From Lepturacanthus savala (Eukaryota; Chordata; Actinopteri; Scombriformes; Trichiuridae), in NCBI GenBank assembly GCA_030544235.1, contig CM060484.1, positions 22,331,031-22,395,030 of the forward strand: a DNA stretch of 64,000 nucleotides, given 5' to 3'. A program made the translations under genes and the position numbers. Position 1 is the first letter of the stretch. Each line of letters begins with the position of its first letter. This document shows, one piece after another, positions 50,388 to 61,872 of this stretch. Below the pieces are notes generated by a model that worked only from the letters and a program-made list of their open reading frames with translations, was not told the DNA's origin and searched no databases.

Positions 50388-53300
50388 GTCTTACGTTGAC
50401 ATGTTTCATTCTTTTCAGTAGATAGACTGAGATGATTCATGATCATTGGTCTCCAAGTTTTGTCTTGTTTGTGCATGCATTTGTAGCCCCAAGGAAATGG
50501 CAGTGAATTTCCTGCTCACGTTTCAGCTCTGCTCTCACTTTGTCATTGTTGCTCTTTTCTTTCACTTATTCTTCTCTGTTTTTTCCCCGTCACTGTCTCT
50601 CTCTCACAGTTATCCTCCACTGCTTGTCCAGACTTGCCATAATATCTTTTGATATATGCGAACAGACATGATGTTCTTTTTTTTTTTAAAGTACCATACA
50701 TATGTCAAAGGAGGAATTTCTATGGATATTAAAATCAATAAAAGACAGTCATATCAGACAATTAACATTTCATTTAGCACTTGGTAAAATACACAGACAA
50801 CCAGGGGCTGCTTTGAAAAATCTTTTCTAGGCTGTGTTCATGTCCGAGGACCAACATTAGCACCGTTTACAATAGTATTCAATATAATAGCAGTGTGTTT
50901 AAAATGTGAGTAAAGCCGTAATCCTTATAATAATTATTATTTTGATGCTATATTTGTCTTTACAAACTTAAATATTTACTGTATGAACTGAAAAATCTTC
51001 AGGATTTATCCCTATGAATCACTAAAGTAATATTTAGTTGTTATGACCATGACATCTGTGTTGCATGGACTCGACCAATTGGTATATGGTACCATATGGT
51101 TCCTATGGACAGGTATTTCAGCGTCATAATTCCTCTGAATTTCTTGGTTTTGCCTCAGAAACATTATTTTTGATTTTACCCCACATGTTTTAATGGGATT
51201 AAGGTCCAGGGATTGGTCTGGCCACTCCTGAACTTTCATTTTGTTGGTTTGTACCAGCTATCAGCCAAATGCTTGTAAAATATGCAAAATTCACTTTTTT
51301 GTTTGGTGGATATGAGAATAAAATGACATGCTAAACGGTAATAATTGTAATCCTTAACTGTAGTAGTTTCTCAGTTTGGGATTAATATTAATTTAATCAG
51401 TTTTTGAAAATATTGGGGTTCAATTGATATTTAGTTAACATTGTTGAATTGAAATAACCCATTTTGAACGGCTCCATCTTTTTATCCAACAGAAAAATAA
51501 TTAATGCCTTTTTTTATCTCTACTGGAATAGATTTTCTTCACTCACTACCAAAGAAAACCCAAACAATACAAAATAACAAAGTATTTGGTTGGTGGACAA
51601 AAAAGTTAATTTTGTTGAGAGAATATAATTACATACTAAATAGAAATAAAATTGTAATTGTGTACTGTAATCGTTTCCCAGTTTGGGGTTAATAATGTCT
51701 ACCTATCATCATTTCTGACTAGCAAAAAAAACTCCCAGCATCTAATGTGAAAATATTCTGTTTCACTTGATATTTAGTTAAATTGTTGAACTGAAATGAT
51801 TCAGATTGAACAGTACCATCTCCTACTTCAACAGAAAACTATTTTTTAATAAGAACAATATTTTTTAATCCATTTTTCTATTGGAATATTCTTCACTTTC
51901 AAAACGAACATGGTGGCGATTCAAATGGATGCAAATAATTATCTCTAACAGGAATCCAATAGTTTCCAGATTATAATCATGAAACATCCTGTATCTCTGG
52001 TCTGCTTCTTGTTTTTGTGACCTAGATGAGTGAAGGATGATGTCACCAGAAACCCTTTATTACACATTTCAGGATTCTCTGAATGGACAGGAAGTTTTCC
52101 GCTTGCTTTCCTGATCGAAACCTAAATCGATTGTTGACTCATTAACACCCCCTACTGCATTTGGTTTCTGTTTCGAATTGTCTAATTATAATGAGGCACC
52201 CTTGAGATCACTGCTGTTCACTAATTTAGGTCAGCAGACCCCACAGTTAGAGAGCAAATACAGTTGATTACAGAAGCTGTTTCTGTGATTCTCATGACTT
52301 TGAAAAGCTCAATATTCTAAAAGCCTATTCCCTTTTGAGCAGCAGTGATTCACTCTTTAAAAAGTTTGTTGTTGCTTCCTTCTTCCTGCTAAAGAAAACC
52401 ATTTTAGTCAGATCAGTTATCAGCAGTGGATTCCAGAGGATACCCACTGTAATAATAAAAAAGGTATATATACAGGGGTGTTCCCAGATTACAAATAGGT
52501 GATTTTTATGGTTGTCCCTTTTTTGTGTTTTCATCTTAATGTTTTTTTCAAGTTGTAAGTAACAGTTTTGCATTTATTCTATATAAATAAACTGCAACTA
52601 ATGCTTATTACTTCAAGTTATTTTCCTAATTTAACTCTTTTTGGTATTAGATGTCAGACAATAATGGAAAAATGTTCCAAAGATATTCAGTTTATGATTA
52701 TGTAAGACAAATCAGTTAATCAACTAGTAATGTCAGCCTAACAAATACACAATTTAATCAGTTGGTTATCATTGGAGCTGTAGAAACATGTATACCTTAA
52801 ATACACTTGAAAAAGGCTTTGAATTTTGATTTCTGGATCTTAAAATTTGTGCAGAACGTAACGTCCCCCTATCACATTTTCCTCAAAAGTTTTGTTTGTC
52901 AACCTCTATTATTTTGATTAAGTAACGTAGCCTAAATAAAAATTGGAGGAACTGCCGTGGCCAAAAAGTACTGACTTGCTAGAAATTGTGTTCTAGAATC
53001 TTACGGTCATGTCAGGGTGGTTAATTTTGATAATTTATCCCAGGAAAGAATAGTTAAAAGTGGTTAAGGTGGCTTGTTATTGGATGTTTTCTTGGCCTTT
53101 TGGCCTTATCTGAGCTTTTATCCAGAGATCAAGGTTGTGTCCATGTAAATAAAAAGTGTAGTATATAGCAACATCATTATACTCTGATATACTATAATAT
53201 TACTGTCAACTTTCTTCACCATTTTACGTTTTACCAGAAAACAGCGTCTCCACTTCGCCAATCTATTGTCATTCACTGTGGTCCATGTTAGTGACCATCT

Positions 53301-56300
53301 GCAAGTTACCTGTTTCAGTATGAATTGATTGATTATTCACAAAGCTCTAACTACTACAGGTGAGGTTTTAAAGATGAAACAATCTATATGGACATCACAA
53401 TACAAATATAAATTAGCTAATTAAAGAAAAGTTTTTCTTTGCTATTTTTCTAAATCTAACCTTGATCCATTAAGTGCAGACTCATTTCTGTGACATTTGA
53501 AGACTGATAAAAGGCTTGCACATATCAAACAAGAACATTATTGCGGCAACAACGGGCATGTTTTTTGCCAACATTGTTTGTCTAAATTAATCTTAATGTT
53601 CCCAACTGTTCATTGAACTCTCAGAAAACACTTGGCTTGATTGTGCTTCATTAACTTCTTGTAGTTTTAGTTACCCGTGAAGTGTTAATTACAGGTTAAC
53701 ATTCTATAAGTAGCCAAGAATTTTAGTCACCTAACCACACCACGTCAAATTTTAAGTGTCAACCACAAAACGTTTTTGATTAGTTTCGATACATCTGGGC
53801 AACTGTTGAAAAATGATTCTCCTGTGCTTGCATGAACATATGTGTCCTCTCCCTTAGTTAATAGTGGTTCTGTCAAGTCAAATCACATCTGAAACTCAAG
53901 ACACGCTGATACTGAGAAACTGAAAAAAGTAATTACATAGTAATTACTTACTACACAAAACTGACCATGAAGGGAAAAAAGGGTGTCATAAATGTATGTA
54001 TGTCTTGCTGTTTGCAAACCTAGAAAGTGTTTTTCAGGGGGAGGGTTGACTGATCATGCATGACAAATGTATGACAAATGTAATTTTCTCTAATTTGTAT
54101 AGTCTTATAATGTCAGATGTCCATATTAAACACGGTCAAAGTTCCAAAACTTGACATGAATATATGTAAAATGCTTCCTGGCTACTGTTAATGGTTGCTG
54201 CTAAGGTTGTTAATCATGTATGTCTGATCGTTTTCCAGCGTGTATGGATTTTGAGACATTAATATGTCAGGTAAAGAAAGGGAAAAGGAAGTAAAATCCA
54301 GAGGGACAGATTCTAGGAGCTGCTCTTTTAGAGAAGGGGAGACTGAGACAAGAGCTAAAACAGAGGCTGAACTGAGGGCTGCACAGATAGAGACGAATCA
54401 ATTCAAAGTTTTTTTTGTTTTTTTTAACTGCAAATCATGCAAAGATTTGCCAGTGGAGCCTTAGAATAAAATAATAGACATGGAACTGTGCATGATACTG
54501 TGGTTTTTTTACAGAGAGTTTTACATGATGTGCACATGCAGTTTATTTTATAATGCCATGTACAATTAGTATCATGTTTAGTTAGTTACAGGCAGCTACA
54601 GTATGGTAATATAGTAAAGCAAGAATTTATAACATTTGGTGGAATAAATAAAACATTCTTCCTCTTACAAATGAAAAGTTGAACTCGTTAGCAATAAAAT
54701 GCACATTTCATCACTACACTCAGGTGTTTTTGAGACACATTAGTCTCTTTTTTGAGTGACTTTTGTTTATTTCACACTGTTTTAGCATTTATCATTATTC
54801 TGCAATTATTCTGATTTCAGCAGATGTTACATATAGAGCTGCACTAATTAGCCAATTAATATTTTTGATAATTATAGAAATCCAACTATTTTGATAATCA
54901 ATTGTTTTGAGCCTTTTTTAAGAAGAAAATGTCAAATTCACTGAATCCAACTTATAAAATTATTTTTTGGTTTCTTTAGTCTTCCATACTGGTAAAGTGA
55001 TGGTCTTTGGGTTGTGGACTGTTGGTCTGGACAAAAAAAAATACACTTTAGGTGATTGACATTCCATACCATTTTATAACCCAAACCGCTAATCGATTAA
55101 TCATTTCAATATTTGTTTATTAAAATGGTTATTAGTTGCAGCCCTGGTTACAGTTGTGTTCTAAATAATAGCAGTAACAATAAAGCGTAAAAGCCAAAAT
55201 CCTTATTTTTATTTCAGTGCATTGGGCATACCATTTTATATCCTAAAGGCTGTTAAAAATATAATCAGTAAATAGCAGTGTCTGCATTTATTTTTTATTA
55301 TTTTTTTTTTTTTTTACAAATATTTAATGCATAAACTGAAAGAAATTTCAGGATTAAGCATTCCTGTGAATCACTAAAGTCATTCGTATTTGTTATGACC
55401 ACAGTTTCTGAATCCTGCTTCACATGTATTGCATGAAGTCAACCAACTTCTGGCTCCTATGATCAGGTATTTTAGCCACACAATTCCTCTAAATTTATTG
55501 GTTTTGCCTCAGAAATTCAAAAACAGCATTTTGCATGTCAGCCCATATGTTTTTTAATGTGATTAATGTTTAGGGATTGGGTTGGCCACTCCAGAACTTT
55601 AATTTTGTTGGTCTGGAACCAAGATGCTGCTGGTTTACTGGAATGGAAATGAAAACATTTTGTGGACTGATGAAAGTAAAATTGTTCTTTTTGGGTCCAC
55701 AGACAGTTTGTCAGACGACCACCAAACACTAAATTTAAGCCAAAGCTCATTCTGACCACAGTGAAGCATGGTGCTGCAAGCATCAAGAGGATATTTCTCT
55801 TACCATGGTGTCAGGCCTATTTATCTCATACAAGGCATCATGGATTAGTTTGCCTATATCAGAATAGTTGAAGAAGTCATGTTGCCCTATTCCGAAGAGG
55901 AAATGCCCCTGAAATCAACTGGACAATGACCCCAAACACAACCATAAACCAGGAGCATCTTCGTTCCAGACCAACAAAAATTAAAGTTCTGGAGTGGCCA
56001 ACCTAATCCCTTATTTGATATAGGGTTTAAAATGCAGTGTTCCAAATGCACGGAAATAAAAAAAATATTGTAAGGATTTTGGCTTTACTCACATTTTTAA
56101 ACACACTGCTAATATATTGAACACAACTGTACATAGTCTCTTTAAATGTAAAGTCTGTTCTGTTTGAAAAATTTTAATTTATTTTTTTTTTTTTTTATCT
56201 CATTTAATTTTAAGTTTTAATTTCAGATTGTTATTATTAAAAACATTCGATGAAAGGGGAAAATCAAAAATGAAAATGAAAAACAATAAATAATACAACT

Positions 56301-56744
56301 TCTATAGGTCATCAATTTATAAACATTCTGTTTAAAAACAAAAAAAACAAGAAAGTTTGTTTTTTGTTTTTAATTACTTTTTTATTTTTAATCTTTTAAT
56401 TTATGATTGTTATTAAAACAAGCCCATGAAAATGGGAAAAATCAAAAATGAAAATTATAAACAAAAACAAGAACAAACTAATAAGAAAATATAAATGATA
56501 TCATCATTTATTTTATATATTTATGAAAAGACATGTCAGCTGACATGTTTTCCGAATCATTGTTCATATCAATATCTACCTCCCAAATCCAGTATGTACA
56601 GAAGTGTGTTATTGCATATTTCAGAGAAATCAAAGCAATACTAAATGAGAGAAATATTCTGCTCACATGTAAAAAGAAATAATAGGTAAGCACACAGAAA
56701 CACTATATCCATGCTCAGTCAGATGAATCTTTTGTCTGCAGTTT

Positions 56745-56837
<93 letters not shown>

Positions 56838-59800
56838 GCGTGACTATTGCTATTGAGGCAACTGAGTGACACTCTCATTTAAAGGGCTTTATTCTCAAAA
56901 GGTGTATATGTCAAAGATGAGCTTTTATTTCCACTTAACAGGAAAGTGATTTTAACACACTGGTTATGCCAAGGTTAGACAAAGTGATCCAACTGTCATT
57001 CAAGAGAGAGGATGACATAAATTACAACATGTCAGACAAACTATGTTTAGATTTTTGTTTAAAGCGCTTTATTAGTGAGTGATAGACTCACAGGATGGTA
57101 AATATGGGTTTGGGAGACTATGCACACCAAGATACAAATATAAAACCAAAATGAAAGTTTTTTTCATAAAATATATTAGAAACATGTTTAATATATAAGC
57201 CTGTGTGATTTATCCATTCAGCTCTACCACAGCTCATAACACTTACATACAGTGGAGGAAATAATTATTTGATCCCTTGCTGATTTTTTTAAGTTTGCCC
57301 ACTAACAAAGAAACGGTCTGTAACTTTAATGGTAGGTTTATTCAAATAGTGACAGACAGAATATCAGAAAGAAAATCCAGGAAATCACTTTAAATAAAAA
57401 AAAAAAAAACATGCATAAATTTGTGTTTTATCAAGTGAAATATGGCATAACATGGCTTAGTACTTCGTGGCAAAACCCTTGTTGGCAAAAACAGTTGTCA
57501 GACATTTCTAGTAGTTGATTACCAGGTTTGTGCACATATCAGGAGGAATCTTGGTCCACTCCTCTCTGCAAATCATCTCCAAATCCTTAAGGTTTCGAGG
57601 CTGTTGCTTTGCAACTTGAAGCTTCAGCTCCCTCCACAGATTTTCTATGGGATTAAGGTCTGGAGATTGGCTAGGCCACTGCATTACCTTAATATGCTTC
57701 TTTTGAGCCATTCCTTTGTTGCCTTGGCCATATGTCATTGTCATGCTGGAAGACCCATCCACGACCCATTTTCAGGGCTCTGGAGGAGGGAAGAAGGATG
57801 TCACTCAGAATTTTACGGTACATGGCCCCATCCATCAATGCAGTGAATTCGTTCTGTCCCCTTAGCAGAGAAACACCCCCAAAGCATGTTTCCACCTCCA
57901 TGCTTGATGGTGTTCTTGGGGTCATAGTCAGTATTTTTCTTCCTCCAAACACGGCGAGTTGAGTTGATGTCAAAGAGCTCGATTTTTGTTTCATCTGACC
58001 ACAGCACTTTCTTCCAAGACTCCACTGAATTGTTCAGGTGTTCATTTGCATACTTAAGACATCTGTACATCTCTTCTTGAGCAGGGGGACGCTGCGGGCA
58101 CTGCAGGATTTTAATCCATTGTGACGTAGTGTGTTACCTATAGTTTTCCTGGTGACTGTGGTCCCAGCTGCTTTGAAATCATTAACAAGCTCCTCCTGTG
58201 CAGTTCTTGGCTCATTCCTCAAAAGAATGCATAATATATTAACTCAAATGTCTGTGTTGTGTTTTATCCACATCGAGGGTTGCAAAGGGGTGGAAAATTT
58301 CTGGGAAGTTAAGTTGGGGAATTTGTAAACATTTGAAATTGGAAACTTCTTTTCTGCTGAATATTATGAGCCTTAAGGAAATTGTTGACACTGCAATATG
58401 CTGCTGCTTCTTTGCAGCATTCTTCAGTCTTTCTACAATATTCACACATAGAAAAACATCAGCTTGAAATGTTTCCACACATCAGATGGTGAACGTGGCA
58501 TTCTTCTGTAGGATAAAATAACAACAAGAAATATACCAGAAATATAAGTATAGCTAAACAACTGGAATGGTCTTAAAAATACTTAACAATTGATGTATAA
58601 TGTGTATATGGTTACAGGGAAAAAAGGTCATTGAAATGAAAAAGAGCTTACATTTATGTGATTAAGGAGTGTACTTGAATTAAATCTCGTTGTTTTAGCC
58701 AAGATTATGCTACAATATATTTTCTCCTCCTATATTAAAGTTCTCAAGACCTTGAGCTGGGACCTTTCTGTGTGGAGTTTGCATGTTCTCCTGGTGTCTG
58801 TGTGAGTTTTCTCCGGGTTCTCTGACTTCCTCCCACAGTCCAAAAACATGAGGTTAATTGGAGACTCTAAACTGCCCATAGGTGTGGGTGTGTGAGTGAA
58901 TGGTGTGTGCCCCACAATAGGCTGGCGACCGTCTGGGGTGTAGACCCCTGCAACCATAATGAGGAATAAGCGGATGTAGAAAATGACTGACTGACTATAT
59001 TTAAGTTCCCTGTTAAGGGTCAACTTTAAATTTTGTAATTTTTTGATTTATTCCTCTTTATTTACATATAATCCTGTTATTTCCCATGGAAAGTTTCCAA
59101 CTTTGAAAATTCCTGCAATTTGCCACCCTATCCACATCAAAATGCATCTTTTCCTGTTCTCCTTTTTTTCTTCCTCATTTTTATCTTTTGTAATTATTTG
59201 AACAAAACAATGTCAAATACTGATTAATTCTCATAAATATGTCTGTTATATCAGTCTCTGTAATAGATCGCTGAAGATGGCGATGTCAGTTATTAAATAT
59301 TTTATAGTATAACCTGGTACATTAAAAGGCAGCGTCCATATTTAGTTTTAAAGATCTTCTATGCCTGGTGTGTGTGTGTCTCTGTAGATGGAGCGTCAGA
59401 TCCTGATGCAGAACCAGATGAGAGAGCGACAGTTGGCGATGCAGATTGCCTGGTCAAGAGAGTTCCTCAAATACTTCGGCAGTTTCTTTACAGTGGCCAC
59501 AGTGGGATTAACTGTAGGGTGAGTTTTGTATGTTTTTTTTATTTTGTATGATAATTACATATCAATATTATATTGTGTCTATAGGTCAAACAGAAAACTA
59601 TATATCAAGACAGAAGCTTGAGAGAGGAGATATATTGGTATGAGTTTTGGTTATTAAAACCACAAACAATCTTTATATCATGAATAAAACCTAGGAAAAG
59701 TGCAAAATATGGGACTTTTTTAAGGTCCTGTTCACCCATGGGTCATTTGTTTATATCACAGTGACAGAGCAACCTGTATATATGAAGTGTGAGCCTCTCT

Positions 59801-61037
59801 GAACTCTGAAGTCTTCACAGCTTCAGTATTAAATCACAGTTTGTAGCCCAGTGGCCTTTACTGTATGACATTTTGAACTGTCAAGTTGAACCGTATAGTA
59901 ATTTAACAGTTGCTCTCTTGTTAAAAGCCATAAGACACCTGCAGGTGGCACTGTGGCAAAATGAAACATGTACAATTCAATAAACTAGAATGATTCACTT
60001 GATATTTTACACAATTTATCCTTAAAATCTTAGTTATTATCCAAAAATCACATGCCGGTTTATTACTGTGTAGATAGTTACAGATCAAAGTTGTAATTTT
60101 CCTTTTTGTGTATGTTTAAGGGGAAAATTTTAAAATGTTTGTCTCTGTACTTTTCTTCAGTGCCGTCAAAAGAAAGAGACCAGTCCTGTTGGCTCCCATC
60201 CTTCCTCTTGGCTTTATATTTGCCTACCAGTTGGACAGTGCCTATGGGACATTAATTTATCGTATGAGGGGTAAGATAGCAATTTTATTTATCATTACAC
60301 CCACGTAAACAAAGCCTTGATGTTGGCTAGAAAATATATGATTTGTCCCTTTGCATACAGCTTTCTTTTTGTCAGTTTTACCCTTTGTTCCTCATATCTT
60401 TCCTTCTACTGTCTGTCCTTTCTTTCTTCCTTCCTTATTTCTACCCTTCCCTCTTTCTTTACTTCTGTCCTTCCTGCTTCATTCTTTCTTTACATTCTTT
60501 CTCCCTCATTATATCCTCTATCCTTCCTTCCTTCCTTCCTTCCTTCCTTCCTTCCTTTATATTATATTATATTTATCATTATATCCCTCCATCGTCTATC
60601 CTCCCTTTCTTTACATCCTTCTTTATCACTATCCATCTTTCCGCCTTTCTGTCCTTCTATCTATTCTCCCTCATTGTATCCTTTATTCTTCTTTTCATCC
60701 TTCCTTATTTCTCTCCTTCCTCCCTCCCTCCTTTCCTTCTTTACTTCTTTCCTTCCTCCCTCTCTCTTTCTGTGACTAAATCAATACTTGGTTCCTCTTG
60801 TTGCTGTAGTCACACGCAGAAACTTTTTTTTTTCTTGAAATGCCTCTTTGTCAGAAATAGTTGCCACATTACGAGGGAATTGATTTTTTTTTCTGCATTG
60901 CTCCTCTAGGGGAGGCTGAGAGTATCATGATCTCTGAACCTGGCCGCCTAGAAATGCCCAACGGGATTCCAACATTTGATAACATAGAGAAGGCCCGCCG
61001 CAATAAAAGCAGCCTTGCTTCCTTCCTGGAGAGATGA
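48057..61037 (+). CDS. plgrkt: Plasminogen receptor Plg-R(KT), four coding exons
   Basis: Small integral membrane protein that in mammals displays plasminogen on the cell surface through a C-terminal lysine. Coding exons: 48057-48137, 59388-59518, 60161-60270 and 60910-61037; total 450 nt, 149 residues plus TGA (human 147). Phases 0,2,1 agree and all splices are GT..AG. The start GCCACCATGG is an ideal Kozak context. Diagnostic blocks: MGFLMSKSMDANFKKQQEFM, MQNQMRERQLAMQIAWSREF, LKYFGSFF, YQLDSAYGTL and NIEKARR. Two hydrophobic spans (about 55-73 and 78-94) flank a basic KRKR turn. Odd: the protein ends SFLER, so the terminal lysine that names the mammalian receptor is arginine here. Intron 1 is 11.3 kb and carries several transposons. 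The orthology is secure. Confidence 0.96.
49126..49170. repeat. 45-bp hairpin
   Basis: AATTGACCCTGACCATTCAG and its neighbour A pair with the following 21 bases across a three-base loop, with one mismatch. Confidence 0.85.
50345..50381. repeat. (TC)n microsatellite
   Basis: Alternating T and C over about 36 bases. Confidence 0.95.
50868..51265 (-). pseudogene. Tc1-like transposon end with transposase fragment
   Basis: Left end ATTCAATATAATAGCAGTGT matches the ends of the element at 55151-56129. On the minus strand VQEWPDQSLDLNPIKT is the degraded third catalytic block of a Tc1 transposase. The rest of the element is missing. Confidence 0.75.
54830..55148. repeat. AT-rich dispersed repeat copy
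   Basis: From AGAGCTGCACTAATTAGCC to TTATTAGTTGCAGCCCTGG, with inverted ends and the shared GTCTTCCATACTGGTAAA and GACTGTTGGTCTGGAC words. It abuts the Tc1 element that follows. Confidence 0.7.
55151..56129. mobile_element. Rearranged (inverted composite) Tc1-like element
   Basis: Flanked by TA; ends CAGTTGTGTTCTAAATAATA and the complement of ATTGAACACAACTG. The right part reads transposase on the plus strand: ILWTDESKIVLFG, LDNDPKHNHK, then IKVLEWPT. The left part reads on the minus strand NKIKVLEWPTQSLNIN, the next catalytic region. The sequence around VLEWPT is therefore present twice, inverted, about 350 bp apart. Stops and gaps show that it is dead. Confidence 0.8.
56745..56830. repeat. 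(TC)n microsatellite
   Basis: More than 80 bases of alternating T and C. Confidence 0.95.
57250..58220 (-). pseudogene. Truncated Tc1-like transposon
   Basis: The left end CAGTGGAGGAAATAATTATT follows a TA. The minus strand carries transposase pieces in three frames: EPRTAQEELVNDFKAAGT, VLWSDETKIELFD, VFQHDND and SPDLNPIENLWRELKLQ. The N-terminal DNA-binding region and right terminal repeat are absent, so it stops at about 58220. It is a different subfamily from the 19150-20736 copy, as judged by the terminal sequence. Confidence 0.85.
58275..59128. mobile_element. Non-autonomous hAT-like element, copy 2, with nested SINE
   Basis: Left end GAGGGTTGCAAAGGGGTGGA and right end GAAAATTCCTGCAATTTG followed by CCACCC are imperfect inverted repeats. 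The ten bases TATCCACATC occur directly before (58265-58274) and after (59129-59138) the element, consistent with the 8-bp duplication of hAT insertion plus chance matches. A SINE fills 58741-58996. Confidence 0.82.
58741..58996 (+). repeat. SINE nested in the hAT-like element
   Basis: 5'-truncated plus-strand copy from CTCAAGACCTTGAGCTGGG through the core to a (GACT)n tail at about 58985-58996. Confidence 0.8.
59388..59518 (+). CDS. plgrkt: plgrkt coding exon 2
   Basis: Encodes MERQILMQNQMRERQ through VGLTVG, including the first membrane span. Acceptor TCTCTGTAG, donor GTGAGT, phase 0 to 2. Confidence 0.95.
60161..60270 (+). CDS. plgrkt: plgrkt coding exon 3
   Basis: Encodes AVKRKRPVLLAPILPLGFIF through YRMRG, the second span. 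Acceptor TTTTCTTCAG, donor GTAAGA, phase 2 to 1. Confidence 0.95.
60415..60770 (+). repeat. Polypyrimidine (TTCC)n-like tract
   Basis: About 350 bases of almost pure C and T in plgrkt intron 3, with a pure TTCC run at about 60521-60556. It gives long spurious open frames rich in S, F, L and P. Confidence 0.9.
60910..61037 (+). CDS. plgrkt: plgrkt coding exon 4 and stop
   Basis: Encodes GEAESIMISEPGRLEM through SSLASFLER and TGA. Acceptor GCTCCTCTAG. An ATTAAA polyadenylation variant lies at 61235-61240; no AATAAA was seen before the GA array. Confidence 0.94.
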
Positions 61038-61319
61038 CATGTTGGTTTTATGAAATTTGTCCAGATGGTGCATTCACCATTGTTGCTTTTTGTTGATTGT
61101 GGTAAAACAGTCAAATACCAATGCCTTTTTTTTAAATTGGTGAGTCTATGGTTGCACTAACTCTATAACATGGACCAGTGTCTTGTATAATGATTTATAA
61201 TATAATACTTAATAATCAGACAGGCTTTCCCTAAATTAAAACACCATCGTCACATGATATAAATCAGTAATTGTGTGTCAATTTTATGGATCCATTGTAA
61301 CATCAATAACCTGCCTACC

Positions 61320-61616
<297 letters not shown>

Positions 61617-61676
61617 CCTCAACAGAAACCACCGACAACCAGCCAGCGCCTTCTCTTTAGTTTTCAGTGGTGAAAG

Positions 61677-61872
61677 ATGCTCTGGAGGTTGAGTCTTGCT
61701 GTGGCTGTGGTGTGTGCCAGTGGGATATGCGACAGCATGAAGGCTGACGTGATGAGCAGGCTGATTGCGCCGAGGGACTATGGTGTGAAACTTTGTGGGA
61801 GAGAGTTCATCAGAGCCGTCATTTTTACCTGTGGTGGATCCCGGTGGAAACGCTCCGCAGAGGGGGACTTGG
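61677..61872 (+). CDS. rln1: rln1 coding exon 1 (signal peptide and B chain)
   Basis: Starts MLWRLSLAVAVVCASG and ends one base into a codon after SAEGDL; donor GTGAGT. Confidence 0.93.

Larger units (their letters stand above)
48138..59387 (+). other. plgrkt intron 1, transposon-rich
   Basis: No exon-like sequence was recognised. It carries two Tc1 fragments of one family (50868-51265, 55151-56129), a third truncated Tc1 (57250-58220), a hAT-like element with a nested SINE (58275-59128), a 45-bp hairpin (49126-49170) and TC microsatellites. Confidence 0.7.

Noticed and set aside
60317..60909. Three overlapping frames of 140-190 residues rich in S, F, L and P
   Set aside because: They are translations of the polypyrimidine tract in plgrkt intron 3.
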